Source of the DNA: an uncultured Collinsella sp.
Lineage (GTDB): Bacteria; Actinomycetota; Coriobacteriia; Coriobacteriales; Coriobacteriaceae
Length of the DNA: 11,192 bases
Assembly: GCA_900549455.1 (NCBI GenBank)
Contig: UROM01000050.1
Coordinates: 1-11,192, forward strand
Reading direction: 5' to 3'
Positions 1 through 8,500 of the stretch are shown piece after piece (position 1 is the first letter of the stretch; each line of letters starts with the position of its first letter). A program made the position numbers and the translations under genes. The notes beneath the pieces were generated by a model. That model saw only the letters and a list, made by a program, of their open reading frames with translations, was not told where the DNA came from and did no database searches.

Positions 1-48
1 CGAGATGCTCAGGAGTCTCGTGGGCTCGGAGATGTGTATAAGAGACAG
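1..48 (+). other. Illumina Nextera i7 adapter (sequencing artefact), left end
   Basis: This is not genomic DNA. Bases 15-48 match the Nextera read-2 transposase adapter, and 30-48 are the 19-bp Tn5 mosaic end. Bases 7-14 (GCTCAGGA) are the 8-nt index known as N704, preceded by the end of the P7 primer (CGAGAT). Translation in the frame of the first gene gives the well-known contaminant peptide MLRSLVGSEMCIRDS, so an ATG at position 5 must not be used as a start. Native sequence begins at 49. The same adapter occurs inverted at the right end. Confidence 0.98.
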
Positions 49-49
49 C

Positions 50-1525
50 ATCATGACCGTGCATGCGTCCAAGGGTCTGGAGTATCCGGTCGTGGCGGTT
101 GCCGAGTGTTTTGGCGTGCGCAAGCCGTCCGGTGCGGCGCAGATGGGTCGCGTCGAGGGCGGAGCGCAGGTCGTGGCGCTGCCGGCACGCTTCGACGGCG
201 TTAAACTCGCGGACGGTACGTTCGTGAAGGGCGATGACGTCAAAAAGCAGTTTGAACACGCGTTTAAGGGCAAGGGCACGTCGCTGTGGTTGCCGCCAGA
301 GCTTATGGAGGACGTATGCGCGACGGGCTCTCCCGCCGAGGCATTTGCCCGCCTGCGCAACGACGACCTGCAACTTTCGCTCGAAGAGCGGGCTCGTCTG
401 CTCTATGTCGCCATGACGCGTGCGCGCGAGCTGGTGATCTTGGCGATGGATGCCGGCGTGAGCCGTGGCAAGGTGACGGCGCCGACCTTCGACGTCGAGA
501 CCGATCTGACCTACGACGTGCTGCGCCGCATCCTGCCGGCCGACAGTCTGGACATGCCGCAGCTCGATAGCGACCGTTTGGTGTTCGACAACTCCAGGCC
601 GGGCGACTACGAGCTTATCTCGCTGGCGGACTTTACGTTTGGCGAGCAGGCGTTTGAGGCTAACGCTTCGCTGGATGTCGAGGGCAGGCTTGTTCGCGGC
701 GATGCCGATGCCGCCGATAATGCTGCGCGCTCAACCGTCCCCGGTCCTGCCGACCCCAAGCCCGATTCGTTTGAGCTTGTGTATCCCCAGGCAGTGGGCG
801 TGCGCATGGGCATCTGTCCGTATCCGATGCGTGATTCGTATAGCTACTCGTCAATCGCCGCGGCGCTTCATGCCGAGACGGAAGATCGTGCCGCCGAGGC
901 ACACGTGCCCATGGACGAGGCCGGCGATGATGCGGAGTCGGATGGCTCGGAGATGACGGATGCAGACGTGGCCGCCGTTGAGCCCGCCGGCAACCCCATG
1001 GCGCTGGGCTCGGCGTTCCACGCCGCTTGCCAGTGGCTCATCGAGATGGGTGCCGATGCGCTGCCCGCTGCGCGCGCCGATGCGCTGGCGCGCCTGTGGC
1101 GCCTGACGCCGGAGCAGCGCGAGCGCTTCGATGTCGCCCTGAATCGCTGGCTCAAGTCGGCTGTTCGTGCTGACCTGCTCGCGTGGCCGTGCGTTCGTGC
1201 CGAGGTGCCGTTCTTTTCGCTGGGCTGCGAGGACGAGGACATCGCTCGCTACGGTGCATATGCCGAAGGCGCCATCGACGCTTTGGCGACGAACCCGGCC
1301 GATCCGTCACGCGCACTGGTCATCGACTACAAGACGGGCGGCACGCCGGATGAGACGCCCGACCAGCTGCTCGAGAAGCACGCCCTGCAGGCGCGCGTCT
1401 ACGCTGATGTTCTGCACAAGGCGGGCTTTGAGGCCGTGACCGTCAAGTTCGTCCGCGTGGAGCAGCCGGATCCAACCATCTTCGTCGAACCCGCCGAGCC
1501 CCAAGTAGTCACCTACAACTTCTAG
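50..1525 (+). CDS. addA: AddA-like ATP-dependent helicase/nuclease subunit A, C-terminal part (5' truncated)
   Basis: This is the last 491 codons of a UvrD/RecB-family (SF1A) helicase fused to a RecB-type nuclease. AddA with AddB processes double-strand breaks for RecA loading. The first whole native codon is at 50; the upstream in-frame ATG belongs to adapter, so the true start is lost. Near the N-terminus is helicase motif V (TVHASKGLEYPVV, about 56-94), followed by motif VI (LLYVAMTRARE, about 398-430). A weakly conserved stretch and an acidic linker (899-991) lead to the PD-(D/E)XK nuclease: a GSAFHAAC histidine motif near 1010-1030, an EGAIDAL strand near 1266-1286, the catalytic VIDYKTG (Asp at 1325-1327, Lys at 1331-1333) and the QARVYA motif near 1388-1405. 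The Walker A half of the helicase is missing because of the contig end. Another RecB-like exonuclease is possible, but helicase followed directly by this nuclease is the AddA layout. No AddB is visible; it would be expected upstream. Confidence 0.8.
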   Translation: MMTVHASKGLEYPVVAVAECFGVRKPSGAAQMGRVEGGAQVVALPARFDGVKLADGTFVKGDDVKKQFEHAFKGKGTSLWLPPELMEDVCATGSPAEAFARLRNDDLQLSLEERARLLYVAMTRARELVILAMDAGVSRGKVTAPTFDVETDLTYDVLRRILPADSLDMPQLDSDRLVFDNSRPGDYELISLADFTFGEQAFEANASLDVEGRLVRGDADAADNAARSTVPGPADPKPDSFELVYPQAVGVRMGICPYPMRDSYSYSSIAAALHAETEDRAAEAHVPMDEAGDDAESDGSEMTDADVAAVEPAGNPMALGSAFHAACQWLIEMGADALPAARADALARLWRLTPEQRERFDVALNRWLKSAVRADLLAWPCVRAEVPFFSLGCEDEDIARYGAYAEGAIDALATNPADPSRALVIDYKTGGTPDETPDQLLEKHALQARVYADVLHKAGFEAVTVKFVRVEQPDPTIFVEPAEPQVVTYNF

Positions 1526-1537
1526 TCCTCAGATAAC

Positions 1538-1600
1538 TTGCGGTGGAATAGTTCCTGCATTGCGGCCCAGGTGGCCCAAGCGGGAACTATTCCACCGCAA
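1538..1600. repeat. 18-bp perfect inverted repeat forming a long intergenic hairpin
   Basis: Arms 1538-1555 (TTGCGGTGGAATAGTTCC) and 1583-1600 are exact reverse complements. The stem can extend inward by three pairs (1556-1558 with 1580-1582, one G-T wobble). The 21-nt interior can itself fold, with TTG 1560-1562 pairing to CAA 1577-1579 and GGCC 1564-1567 to GGCC 1573-1576. No run of T follows either arm, so it does not look like a standard intrinsic terminator. It lies 12 bp after the addA stop and about 100 bp before dnaE. It may be a REP- or MITE-like dispersed element, a protein-binding palindrome, or an RNA end-protecting hairpin. Structure is certain; function is unknown. Confidence 0.85.
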
Positions 1601-1656
1601 CTGCAAGAGGAGCCGTGTGGGTTTGGCTAGGTTCGGGTGCCGTCCGCGCCGTGCGG

Positions 1657-1662
1657 TAAAAT
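1657..1662 (+). promoter_or_regulatory. Possible -10 element of a dnaE promoter
   Basis: TAAAAT stands in an otherwise G+C-rich stretch, 39 bp before the dnaE start, which is a plausible distance. No convincing -35 hexamer lies 16-18 bp upstream. The element directly follows a small G+C inverted repeat (CCGC 1644-1647, GCGG 1653-1656). This is an inference from composition and position only. Confidence 0.35.
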
Positions 1663-1701
1663 CGTTCAGTCAGAACACGAACCCGCATCGGAGCTCATCA
1701 C

Positions 1702-4700
1702 ATGGCATTCGTCCATCTGCACAACCACACTGTCTTTTCCATGCTCGACGGCGCAACCCGTATCCAGGATATGGTCAACCGTGCCGTTGAGCTGGGCATG
1801 CCCGCCGTGGCCATTACCGACCACGGCTACATGTATGGCGTGCCCGACCTGGCGCTGGCCTGCGACGCCGTCAACCACAACACGCCCGAGTACAAAACCT
1901 GGAGCCACGACAAGGCCTTCTTGGAAAAGGACCGTCGTGACGAGCTGGTGGAGCCCGATCCCGAGGAAAACCCGCGCGAGCATGCCCAGTATGTGAAGGA
2001 CATGGCCATGTGGGACGAGAAGGGCAATATCGACGAGCTCAAGCCGCCCCTGGTCATCAAACCCATCTTTGGCTGCGAGGTCTACTTTACGCCGGACGAG
2101 ACCCTTGCCCGCGACCACAAGCCCGAGCTCTACCACATGATTCTTCTGGCCAAGGACCAGGAGGGCTATGTCAACCTGATGCAGACGGTTTCCGAGGCCG
2201 CCGTGCAGGGCTTTTACTACAAGCCGCGCGTGACGCTCGACAACCTGCGCCGCCACGCCAAGGGCATGATCTGCACGAGCGCCTGCATCGCGGGCATCAT
2301 CCCCAAATACATCGACCGCGGCGACATGGAAGGCGCCATCAAGTGGGCCGAAACCTTCCGCGACACCTTCGATCCCGGCGACTTCTATATCGAGATTCAG
2401 GAACACGGCATTACCACCGATAATGGCCTGACCGACGAGCAGATGGACCGTACGCTCATCGACATCGCCAAACAGGTGGGCGTCAAGGTCATCGCTACCA
2501 ACGACTTTCACTACCTGCGCCGCGAGGACGCGCCCGTGCAGGACGTCATCATGTGCATCGGCATGAACGCCAAGGTCGACGACCCCAACCGCATGCGCAT
2601 GACCGGCTCGGAGTTTTATATGAAGACCGAGGAGGAGATGCGGGCGATGTTCCCGTATTGCCCCGAGGCCTGTGACAACACGCTCGAGATTGCCGACAAG
2701 TGCTACGTGGAACTGGACTGGGACTCCATCATCCTGCCGCGCTTCCCGTTGCTCGATCCCGGCGAGACGCACGAGAGCCAGTTCCGCCGCGAGTGCGAGA
2801 AGGGCCTGCGCCAGCACTACGGTGACGACTGGGCCACGCGCGAGATCGGCGGCGTCAACATCAAAGAGCGCTTTGAGTACGAATACAAGGTCATCTGCGA
2901 CAAGGGCTTTGCCGCCTACTTTTTGATCGTCGCCGAGTACGTGCAATGGGCTAAGGACAACGGCATCGGCGTCGGCCCCGGCCGTGGCTCGGCCGCCGGC
3001 GCTATCGTCGCCTACGCCATGAACATCACCGCGTTTGACCCGCTCGAGAACGGCCTGATGTTCGAGAGGTTCCTGTCCCCGCAGCGTACCGAGATGCCCG
3101 ATATCGATATGGACTTCGACGATGAGCGGCGCCTCGAGGTCGTGGAGCACGTTCGCCAGCTCTACGGCCCCGAGAAGGTCACCCACGTCATCACCTACTC
3201 GACCATTAAGGCCAAGCAGGCCATCAACGACGCCGCGCGCGTCCTGGACTACCCGGTCTACATGGGCCAGCGCCTGTCCAAGATGGTCTCGAGCGACCCC
3301 AAGGTCAAGCTCAAGCAGGTGCTCGAAAAACAACCCGGCAAAGAGGATCTGTTTAACCCCGACTTTGCCGAGGCCTATAAAAAGGACGACGACGCCCGCC
3401 GCATCATCGACACGGCGCTCTCGATTGAGGGCCTCACCCGTGGCGAGGGCGTGCACGCGTGCGCCGTTCTGATCTGCCGCGACCCCGTCAACGAGCATGT
3501 GCCCACCAAGCTCGACACCAAGGGCGGCGTCGAGATTACCCAGTACGAGGGCCATACCGTTGCCGACATGGGCCTGCTCAAGATGGACTTCCTGGGCCTG
3601 CGCACGCTGACGGTTATCTCCAAGGCTAAGGCAAACATCAAGAAGAACTTCGGCATCGACATCAAAGAGGAAGAGATTCCCTTTGACGATCCCGAGATCT
3701 TTAAGCTCATGGGCTCCGGCCACACCGCCGGCGTCTTCCAGGTCGAGTCCGCCGGCATGACGGCCACGATCAAGAACATGAAACCCACCGAATACAAGCA
3801 CGTCGTGGCATTGATCGCTCTGTACCGCCCGGGCCCGCTGGGCGCCGGCATGGTTTCGTCCTACATCAACCGTATGAACGGCAAGGAGCCGGCCGTCTCC
3901 TACGACGACCGCCTGGACGACATCCTGGGCGAAACCTACGGCACCATGGTCTACCAGGAGCAGGTTATGCTCATCTCCGTCGAGATGTGCGGCTTCTCCA
4001 AGGGCGAATCGGACTCGCGTATCCGTAAGCCCGTGGCTAAGAAAAAGATCAAGCTGCTCACGTCGACGGTGCTCCACTGGGAGGATGGCTCGGACGAGAC
4101 CACCTACGACCACTGGATGAACGGTGCTATCAAGAACAACTACACGCGCGAGGTCGCCCAGAAGATTTGGGACGATGTTCTCGAGTTCGCGTCTTACGCC
4201 TTTAACAAGTCGCACTCCGCCGGCTACGCCATCCTGGTTATGCAGACGGCGTGGCTCAAGGCGCACTATCCGCACGAGTACATGGCGGCCGTTCTGACGT
4301 CCTACACGGGCAAGACCGACAAGATCGTTCATTACGTCTCGGCGTGCCGCCACGACGGCATCCCCGTGCTGTCGCCAGATGTCAACGAGTCCGGTACCGA
4401 GTTCACGGCTACCAAGGAGGGCGTGCGCTTTGGTCTGGCCGGCATCCGCGGCGTGGGCACTGGCGTGGCGCAGGCGATTATCGCCGAGCGCGAGGCGGGC
4501 GGCCCGTTTAAGACGCTGCACGACTTTGTCGAGCGCGTGGACTCGAGCCAGGCCAACCGTCGCGTGATCGAATCGCTCATCAAGGCAGGCGCCTTCGACT
4601 CCACGGGGTATCCGCGTCGCCAGATGATGCACTTTGTGGATAAGAACAACCCCGAGAACATCATCGATGCCGCCGTGAAGCGCCAAAAGGATCGCGCGAG

Positions 4701-5505
4701 CGGCCAGACGTCGTTCTTCGATATGTTCGGCGACGTTGAGGGCTCGGGCTTTGAGGTGAGCGTGCCCGATCCGGACGGCCAGGAGTGGGACCGCCACCTT
4801 AAGCTGAGCCAGGAGAAGGAGGTTCTGGGCATCTATGTCTCGGACCACCCGTTGCGCCCGTTTGAGTATGCGCTAGCCAAGGCGCGCGACTTCTCGTTCT
4901 CGCAGATCGACACCGGTTACGAGGTGCAAAACCCCACGGGCGGTACCATCAACCAGGAGATTCCCGAGGGCAAGGCGCTGTGGTGGGCCGGTATGGTCTC
5001 GAGCGTGTCCAAGCGCGTGACCAAAAACGGCGACCCCATGGGCATCGTGCAGCTCGAGGACATGGAAGGTGAGGCCACGGTCGTGGTGTTCCCCAAGACC
5101 TACAAGGAGGCCGAGGGGTACCTGTACGGCGAGGTCGATCCCGAGACCGGCGCGCAGCTGTCCGATGCGTTTGTGCGCATTAAGGGCAAGCTTGAGCGCT
5201 CGGACCGCGGCGATCAGATCATCGCGCAGGAGATCGTGCCACTGGAGCTTAATGAGGAGAACAACAAGCCCAAGGTGTTTGAGGTCATGGTGCCCAACAG
5301 CCGCTTTAGCCAGGGCAATATGGCGCGTCTTGCCACGGTGCTTACCGCCAACCCGGGCGGCGACCGCGTGGAGATCTTTATCGAGCAGGTGGACGGGCGT
5401 GTGCTGCGTGCCGAGGTGCCGGCCAAGGTCAACGCACGCTCGATTCCGCTGTTGGCAGAGGCAAAAGCCATCGTGGGTAACCAGGGTCGCGTGACGGTGA
5501 TCTAA
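1702..5505 (+). CDS. dnaE: DNA polymerase III alpha subunit (DnaE)
   Basis: This is the replicative polymerase of the cytoplasmic replisome, 1267 residues. The ATG at 1702 has GGAG 8 nt upstream (1690-1693), and the protein begins with the conserved VHLHNH of the PHP domain. The PHP metal ligands all appear present (H5, H7, D16, H41, E126, H145, C195, D268, H270), so PHP proofreading may be active. The polymerase core has GPGRGSAAG (426-434), PDIDMDF with catalytic D467 and D469, and the third aspartate D629 in MDFLGLRTL. RPGPLGAGM and FNKSHSAGYA follow. A helix-hairpin-helix lies near 908-935, a candidate internal beta-clamp motif QTSFF at 1002-1006, and an OB fold near 1093-1131. There is no embedded DnaQ-like exonuclease, so this is DnaE rather than PolC. 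It is longer than the usual 1150-1200 residues, partly from a charged PHP insertion (about 55-115) and a fingers-region insertion of about 12 residues after PVAKKK (777-782). The next gene follows after 38 bp. Confidence 0.97.
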   Translation: MAFVHLHNHTVFSMLDGATRIQDMVNRAVELGMPAVAITDHGYMYGVPDLALACDAVNHNTPEYKTWSHDKAFLEKDRRDELVEPDPEENPREHAQYVKDMAMWDEKGNIDELKPPLVIKPIFGCEVYFTPDETLARDHKPELYHMILLAKDQEGYVNLMQTVSEAAVQGFYYKPRVTLDNLRRHAKGMICTSACIAGIIPKYIDRGDMEGAIKWAETFRDTFDPGDFYIEIQEHGITTDNGLTDEQMDRTLIDIAKQVGVKVIATNDFHYLRREDAPVQDVIMCIGMNAKVDDPNRMRMTGSEFYMKTEEEMRAMFPYCPEACDNTLEIADKCYVELDWDSIILPRFPLLDPGETHESQFRRECEKGLRQHYGDDWATREIGGVNIKERFEYEYKVICDKGFAAYFLIVAEYVQWAKDNGIGVGPGRGSAAGAIVAYAMNITAFDPLENGLMFERFLSPQRTEMPDIDMDFDDERRLEVVEHVRQLYGPEKVTHVITYSTIKAKQAINDAARVLDYPVYMGQRLSKMVSSDPKVKLKQVLEKQPGKEDLFNPDFAEAYKKDDDARRIIDTALSIEGLTRGEGVHACAVLICRDPVNEHVPTKLDTKGGVEITQYEGHTVADMGLLKMDFLGLRTLTVISKAKANIKKNFGIDIKEEEIPFDDPEIFKLMGSGHTAGVFQVESAGMTATIKNMKPTEYKHVVALIALYRPGPLGAGMVSSYINRMNGKEPAVSYDDRLDDILGETYGTMVYQEQVMLISVEMCGFSKGESDSRIRKPVAKKKIKLLTSTVLHWEDGSDETTYDHWMNGAIKNNYTREVAQKIWDDVLEFASYAFNKSHSAGYAILVMQTAWLKAHYPHEYMAAVLTSYTGKTDKIVHYVSACRHDGIPVLSPDVNESGTEFTATKEGVRFGLAGIRGVGTGVAQAIIAEREAGGPFKTLHDFVERVDSSQANRRVIESLIKAGAFDSTGYPRRQMMHFVDKNNPENIIDAAVKRQKDRASGQTSFFDMFGDVEGSGFEVSVPDPDGQEWDRHLKLSQEKEVLGIYVSDHPLRPFEYALAKARDFSFSQIDTGYEVQNPTGGTINQEIPEGKALWWAGMVSSVSKRVTKNGDPMGIVQLEDMEGEATVVVFPKTYKEAEGYLYGEVDPETGAQLSDAFVRIKGKLERSDRGDQIIAQEIVPLELNEENNKPKVFEVMVPNSRFSQGNMARLATVLTANPGGDRVEIFIEQVDGRVLRAEVPAKVNARSIPLLAEAKAIVGNQGRVTVI

Positions 5506-5533
5506 GGGCGACCTTGCTGGTCCGCGCGAGATT

Positions 5534-5539
5534 GGAGGA
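5534..5539 (+). promoter_or_regulatory. Ribosome binding site fixing the SNF2 start
   Basis: GGAGGA is a near-perfect Shine-Dalgarno sequence, 4 nt before ATG 5544. An in-frame TTG at 5514 would add ten residues but has no comparable site and nearly abuts the dnaE stop. The GTG at 5541 is too close. The ATG at 5544 is therefore the preferred start. Confidence 0.75.
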
Positions 5540-5543
5540 AGTG

Positions 5544-8500
5544 ATGGCACAGGGGACGTTTGTGCAGGCGCTTCGCAAAGAGGCGGCGTTGAGCGGCACC
5601 TTTATGAAGGGGCGTTCGCTCATGCTCAACGGTGCCGTGCTGTCGTTTGAGGACTCCGGCTCGCGCTTCTCCAAAAACGTGAACATCGAGGGCTCGGTGC
5701 GCGGCTCGCGCGGCGACCTGTACAAGACGCACGTGGCGCTCGACATGGACGAGCACGAGGTTATCGACTACGACTGCGATTGCCCGGCCGCCTTTCGCTA
5801 TTCCGGCATGTGCAAGCACGCCATCGCCACGGCGCTGGCGTATCTGGATGCCAGCGGCGCCGAGCCCGTCGAGGGCCTGCGCACACCGGTCCGCACGTTT
5901 ACAGTACCGCCCGCACAGTCCAAGCAGCCCACGCGCCCCGCGCCCACCGCATCTGCGGTCAACCCCAACTTTCCCTTCCCGGCGCCCGTCCCCACGAGCC
6001 CGAGCCTTGTGGCGGCGCTTTCCGATCTTTCGGACGCGCGCATGGACGAGCTCGCGGTCATGCGCCGCAAGCTCGCCAGCACCATTGACCCCGATGCGCC
6101 CAAAGCGGTGCTGGAGCCCTCGCTGGTGCCGTACTACAATCCGCTGTTTGCCGATCGTTTTAACTGGGCGCTCGAGTTTCGCATTCGTAGCGGTTCGGTG
6201 TCCTACGTGGTTAAGGATATCGACGGCATGGCCGATGCCTATGTGCGCGGCGGTACGTTCTCCTATGGCAAGAAGCTTACGTTTGCCCATGTGCCCGAGG
6301 CTTTCGGTGACGTGTCGACAAAGCTGCTCGACTTTATCGCAATGACGGTCGCCTACCTAGGCGATATTACGAGCTCGCGCTCGGCGTCGTATGACTTTGC
6401 CCGCAACGGTTTTGTCGCCGAGCGTCAGTTGCCGGTATCCGAGCATTCCATCGTGTCCGTGCTGGACCTGCTGCGCGGCAGGACCATGTCCTTTGAGCCT
6501 GCTTGGTCGCGGGGAACGACGACGCATCGCGCCTACGAGGTGGCAGTCGAGCCGTCGCCGCAGGGGGAGGGCGAAGTCCCGGCTAAGCGCCCGCCGCTCC
6601 TTGCCGCCAAGATTGCACCGGCGGCGGGAGGCAGCTACGACTTGCGCCTGCCGGCCGATACGTACTGCTTTGTCGCAGGCGACGCAGCCTATCTGGTCGA
6701 TACGCGCCGCGCGCGCCGTACCGACACGGCGTTTGCCCAGCATGCGGCGCCGTTCCTATCGCACTTGTTGCCCTGCCGCATGCCGGTCCATATCGCCGCC
6801 GACCAGGTGGGCGAGTTCTGCCGCATGGCGCTGCCGATCTTGCGCGACTACACCGACCTGACCGCTCCCGCCGTACTTGACGCCGTGGCGCCCGAGCCGA
6901 GTTTTGCCATGGCGATTGGCGTCGACGATGGCCTTGTGACCTGCAAGATTACGGTGGCCTACGGCGATTGGTCGGCAGATCTCTTTAGTCTTGGTGCTCC
7001 GGGCAGTCCTTTCGAAGAGCAACGCCCCGGTGTTCCGCCCCGCGATACGCTGGCGGAGTTTCGCGTTATGGACACGGCTGCCCTGTACTTTGATTTCCGC
7101 GAGGGCGGCCTGGCGTTTGAGGAGCGCGATGACGCCCGCCTGTTCCACTTGCTGACCGAGGGCCTGTCTGCCCTGTCCGAACTGGGCGAGATCATGCTCA
7201 GCGATCGCCTGCGCCAGATCTCGGTCCGTCCTGCGCCCAAGCTTTCGGTGCGTGCGACCGTCAAGAGCAACTTGCTCGACGTCGAGCTGGGTGCGAGCGG
7301 GCTTTCAGCGGCTGACCTTGCCATCTATCTCGATTCGTATAAGCGCCACCAGACGTTCGCGCGCCTTACGTCCGGCGACATCGTGCGCCTGGATGAGGGG
7401 GCGCGCGCCGCGTTTGGCCTTGCCGAGGATCTGGGGGTCGATGCCGTCGACCTGCTCGACGGCGTGTCGCTTCCCGCGTCGAGTACCCTGTTCGTCGACA
7501 GCATGCTTACGCGCACGCCTGCGCTCGAGGCCGATCGCGACGCCGCATTCCGTCGCACCGTCGAGCGCTTGGATACGCTCGGCAAGATGGATTTTACGGT
7601 GCCGGCCTCGCTCAAGGCCACACTGCGCGGCTATCAGGTCGACGGCTACCAGTGGCTCGGCTCGCTCGAGCACCTGGGTCTCGGCGGCATCTTGGCCGAC
7701 GATATGGGCCTGGGCAAAACGCTGCAGATGATCGCACATATTCTGGCGCGCGTGGAGGCGGGGGACACTAAGCCCACGCTTGTGGTGTGCCCTGCGTCGC
7801 TTGTGTACAACTGGACCGCCGAGCTGGAGCGCTTTGCCCCGTCGCTCGATGTGTGTGCCATTGTGGGCGCCAAGGCTCAACGCCGCGTGCAGATCGCCGG
7901 CGTGGCCGAGCACAACGTGGTCGTGACGTCGTATGACCTTATGCGGCGCGATATCGACGAGTATGCCGAGCAGGACTTTGCCCGTGTGGTGCTCGACGAG
8001 GCCCAGTACATTAAAAACCCGCTCACGCAGGTGGCGCGCGCCGCCAAGCGCCTGCCGGCCGGTGTACGCTTTGCCCTGACGGGCACGCCCATCGAAAACC
8101 GCTTGTCCGAGCTCTGGAGCATCTTCGACTTTTTGATGCCGGGCCTGCTTGGCACGCACGAGTCGTTTGCCAAGCGCTTCGAAAGCCCGGTCGAGTACGC
8201 CGAGGGTGACAGCGCCGCTCGCCTGCAGGCGCTCGTGTCGCCGTTTGTGCTGCGCCGTGTCAAGGAAGACGTGGTGGCCGATCTGCCCGAAAAGATCGAG
8301 GATACTGTCGTGGCTCAGCTCACCGGCGAGCAGCGCAAGCTGTACCTGGCAAACCAGGACCGCATCGCCCAGCAGGTGCAACACCGCGAGGCATCCGAGT
8401 TTAAGAAAGACAAGCTCAAGGTGCTCGCCGAGCTCACCAAACTGCGCCAGATTTGCTGCGACCCGCGTCTGCACTATGCGGATTACAAGGCGGGAAGCGC

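Noticed and set aside
1538..1600. The intergenic hairpin as an ordinary Rho-independent terminator for addA
   Set aside because: The base after the stem is followed by CTGCAAGAGG rather than T residues, and the opposite strand also lacks a T-run. It is kept as a repeat of unknown function.
1666..4848. A 1060-codon open frame on the minus strand opposite dnaE
   Set aside because: It mirrors the codon structure of dnaE: G/C third positions on the + strand remove stops from this antisense frame. The translation is repetitive in H, V, L, D and A with no recognisable domain, and dnaE itself is unambiguous.
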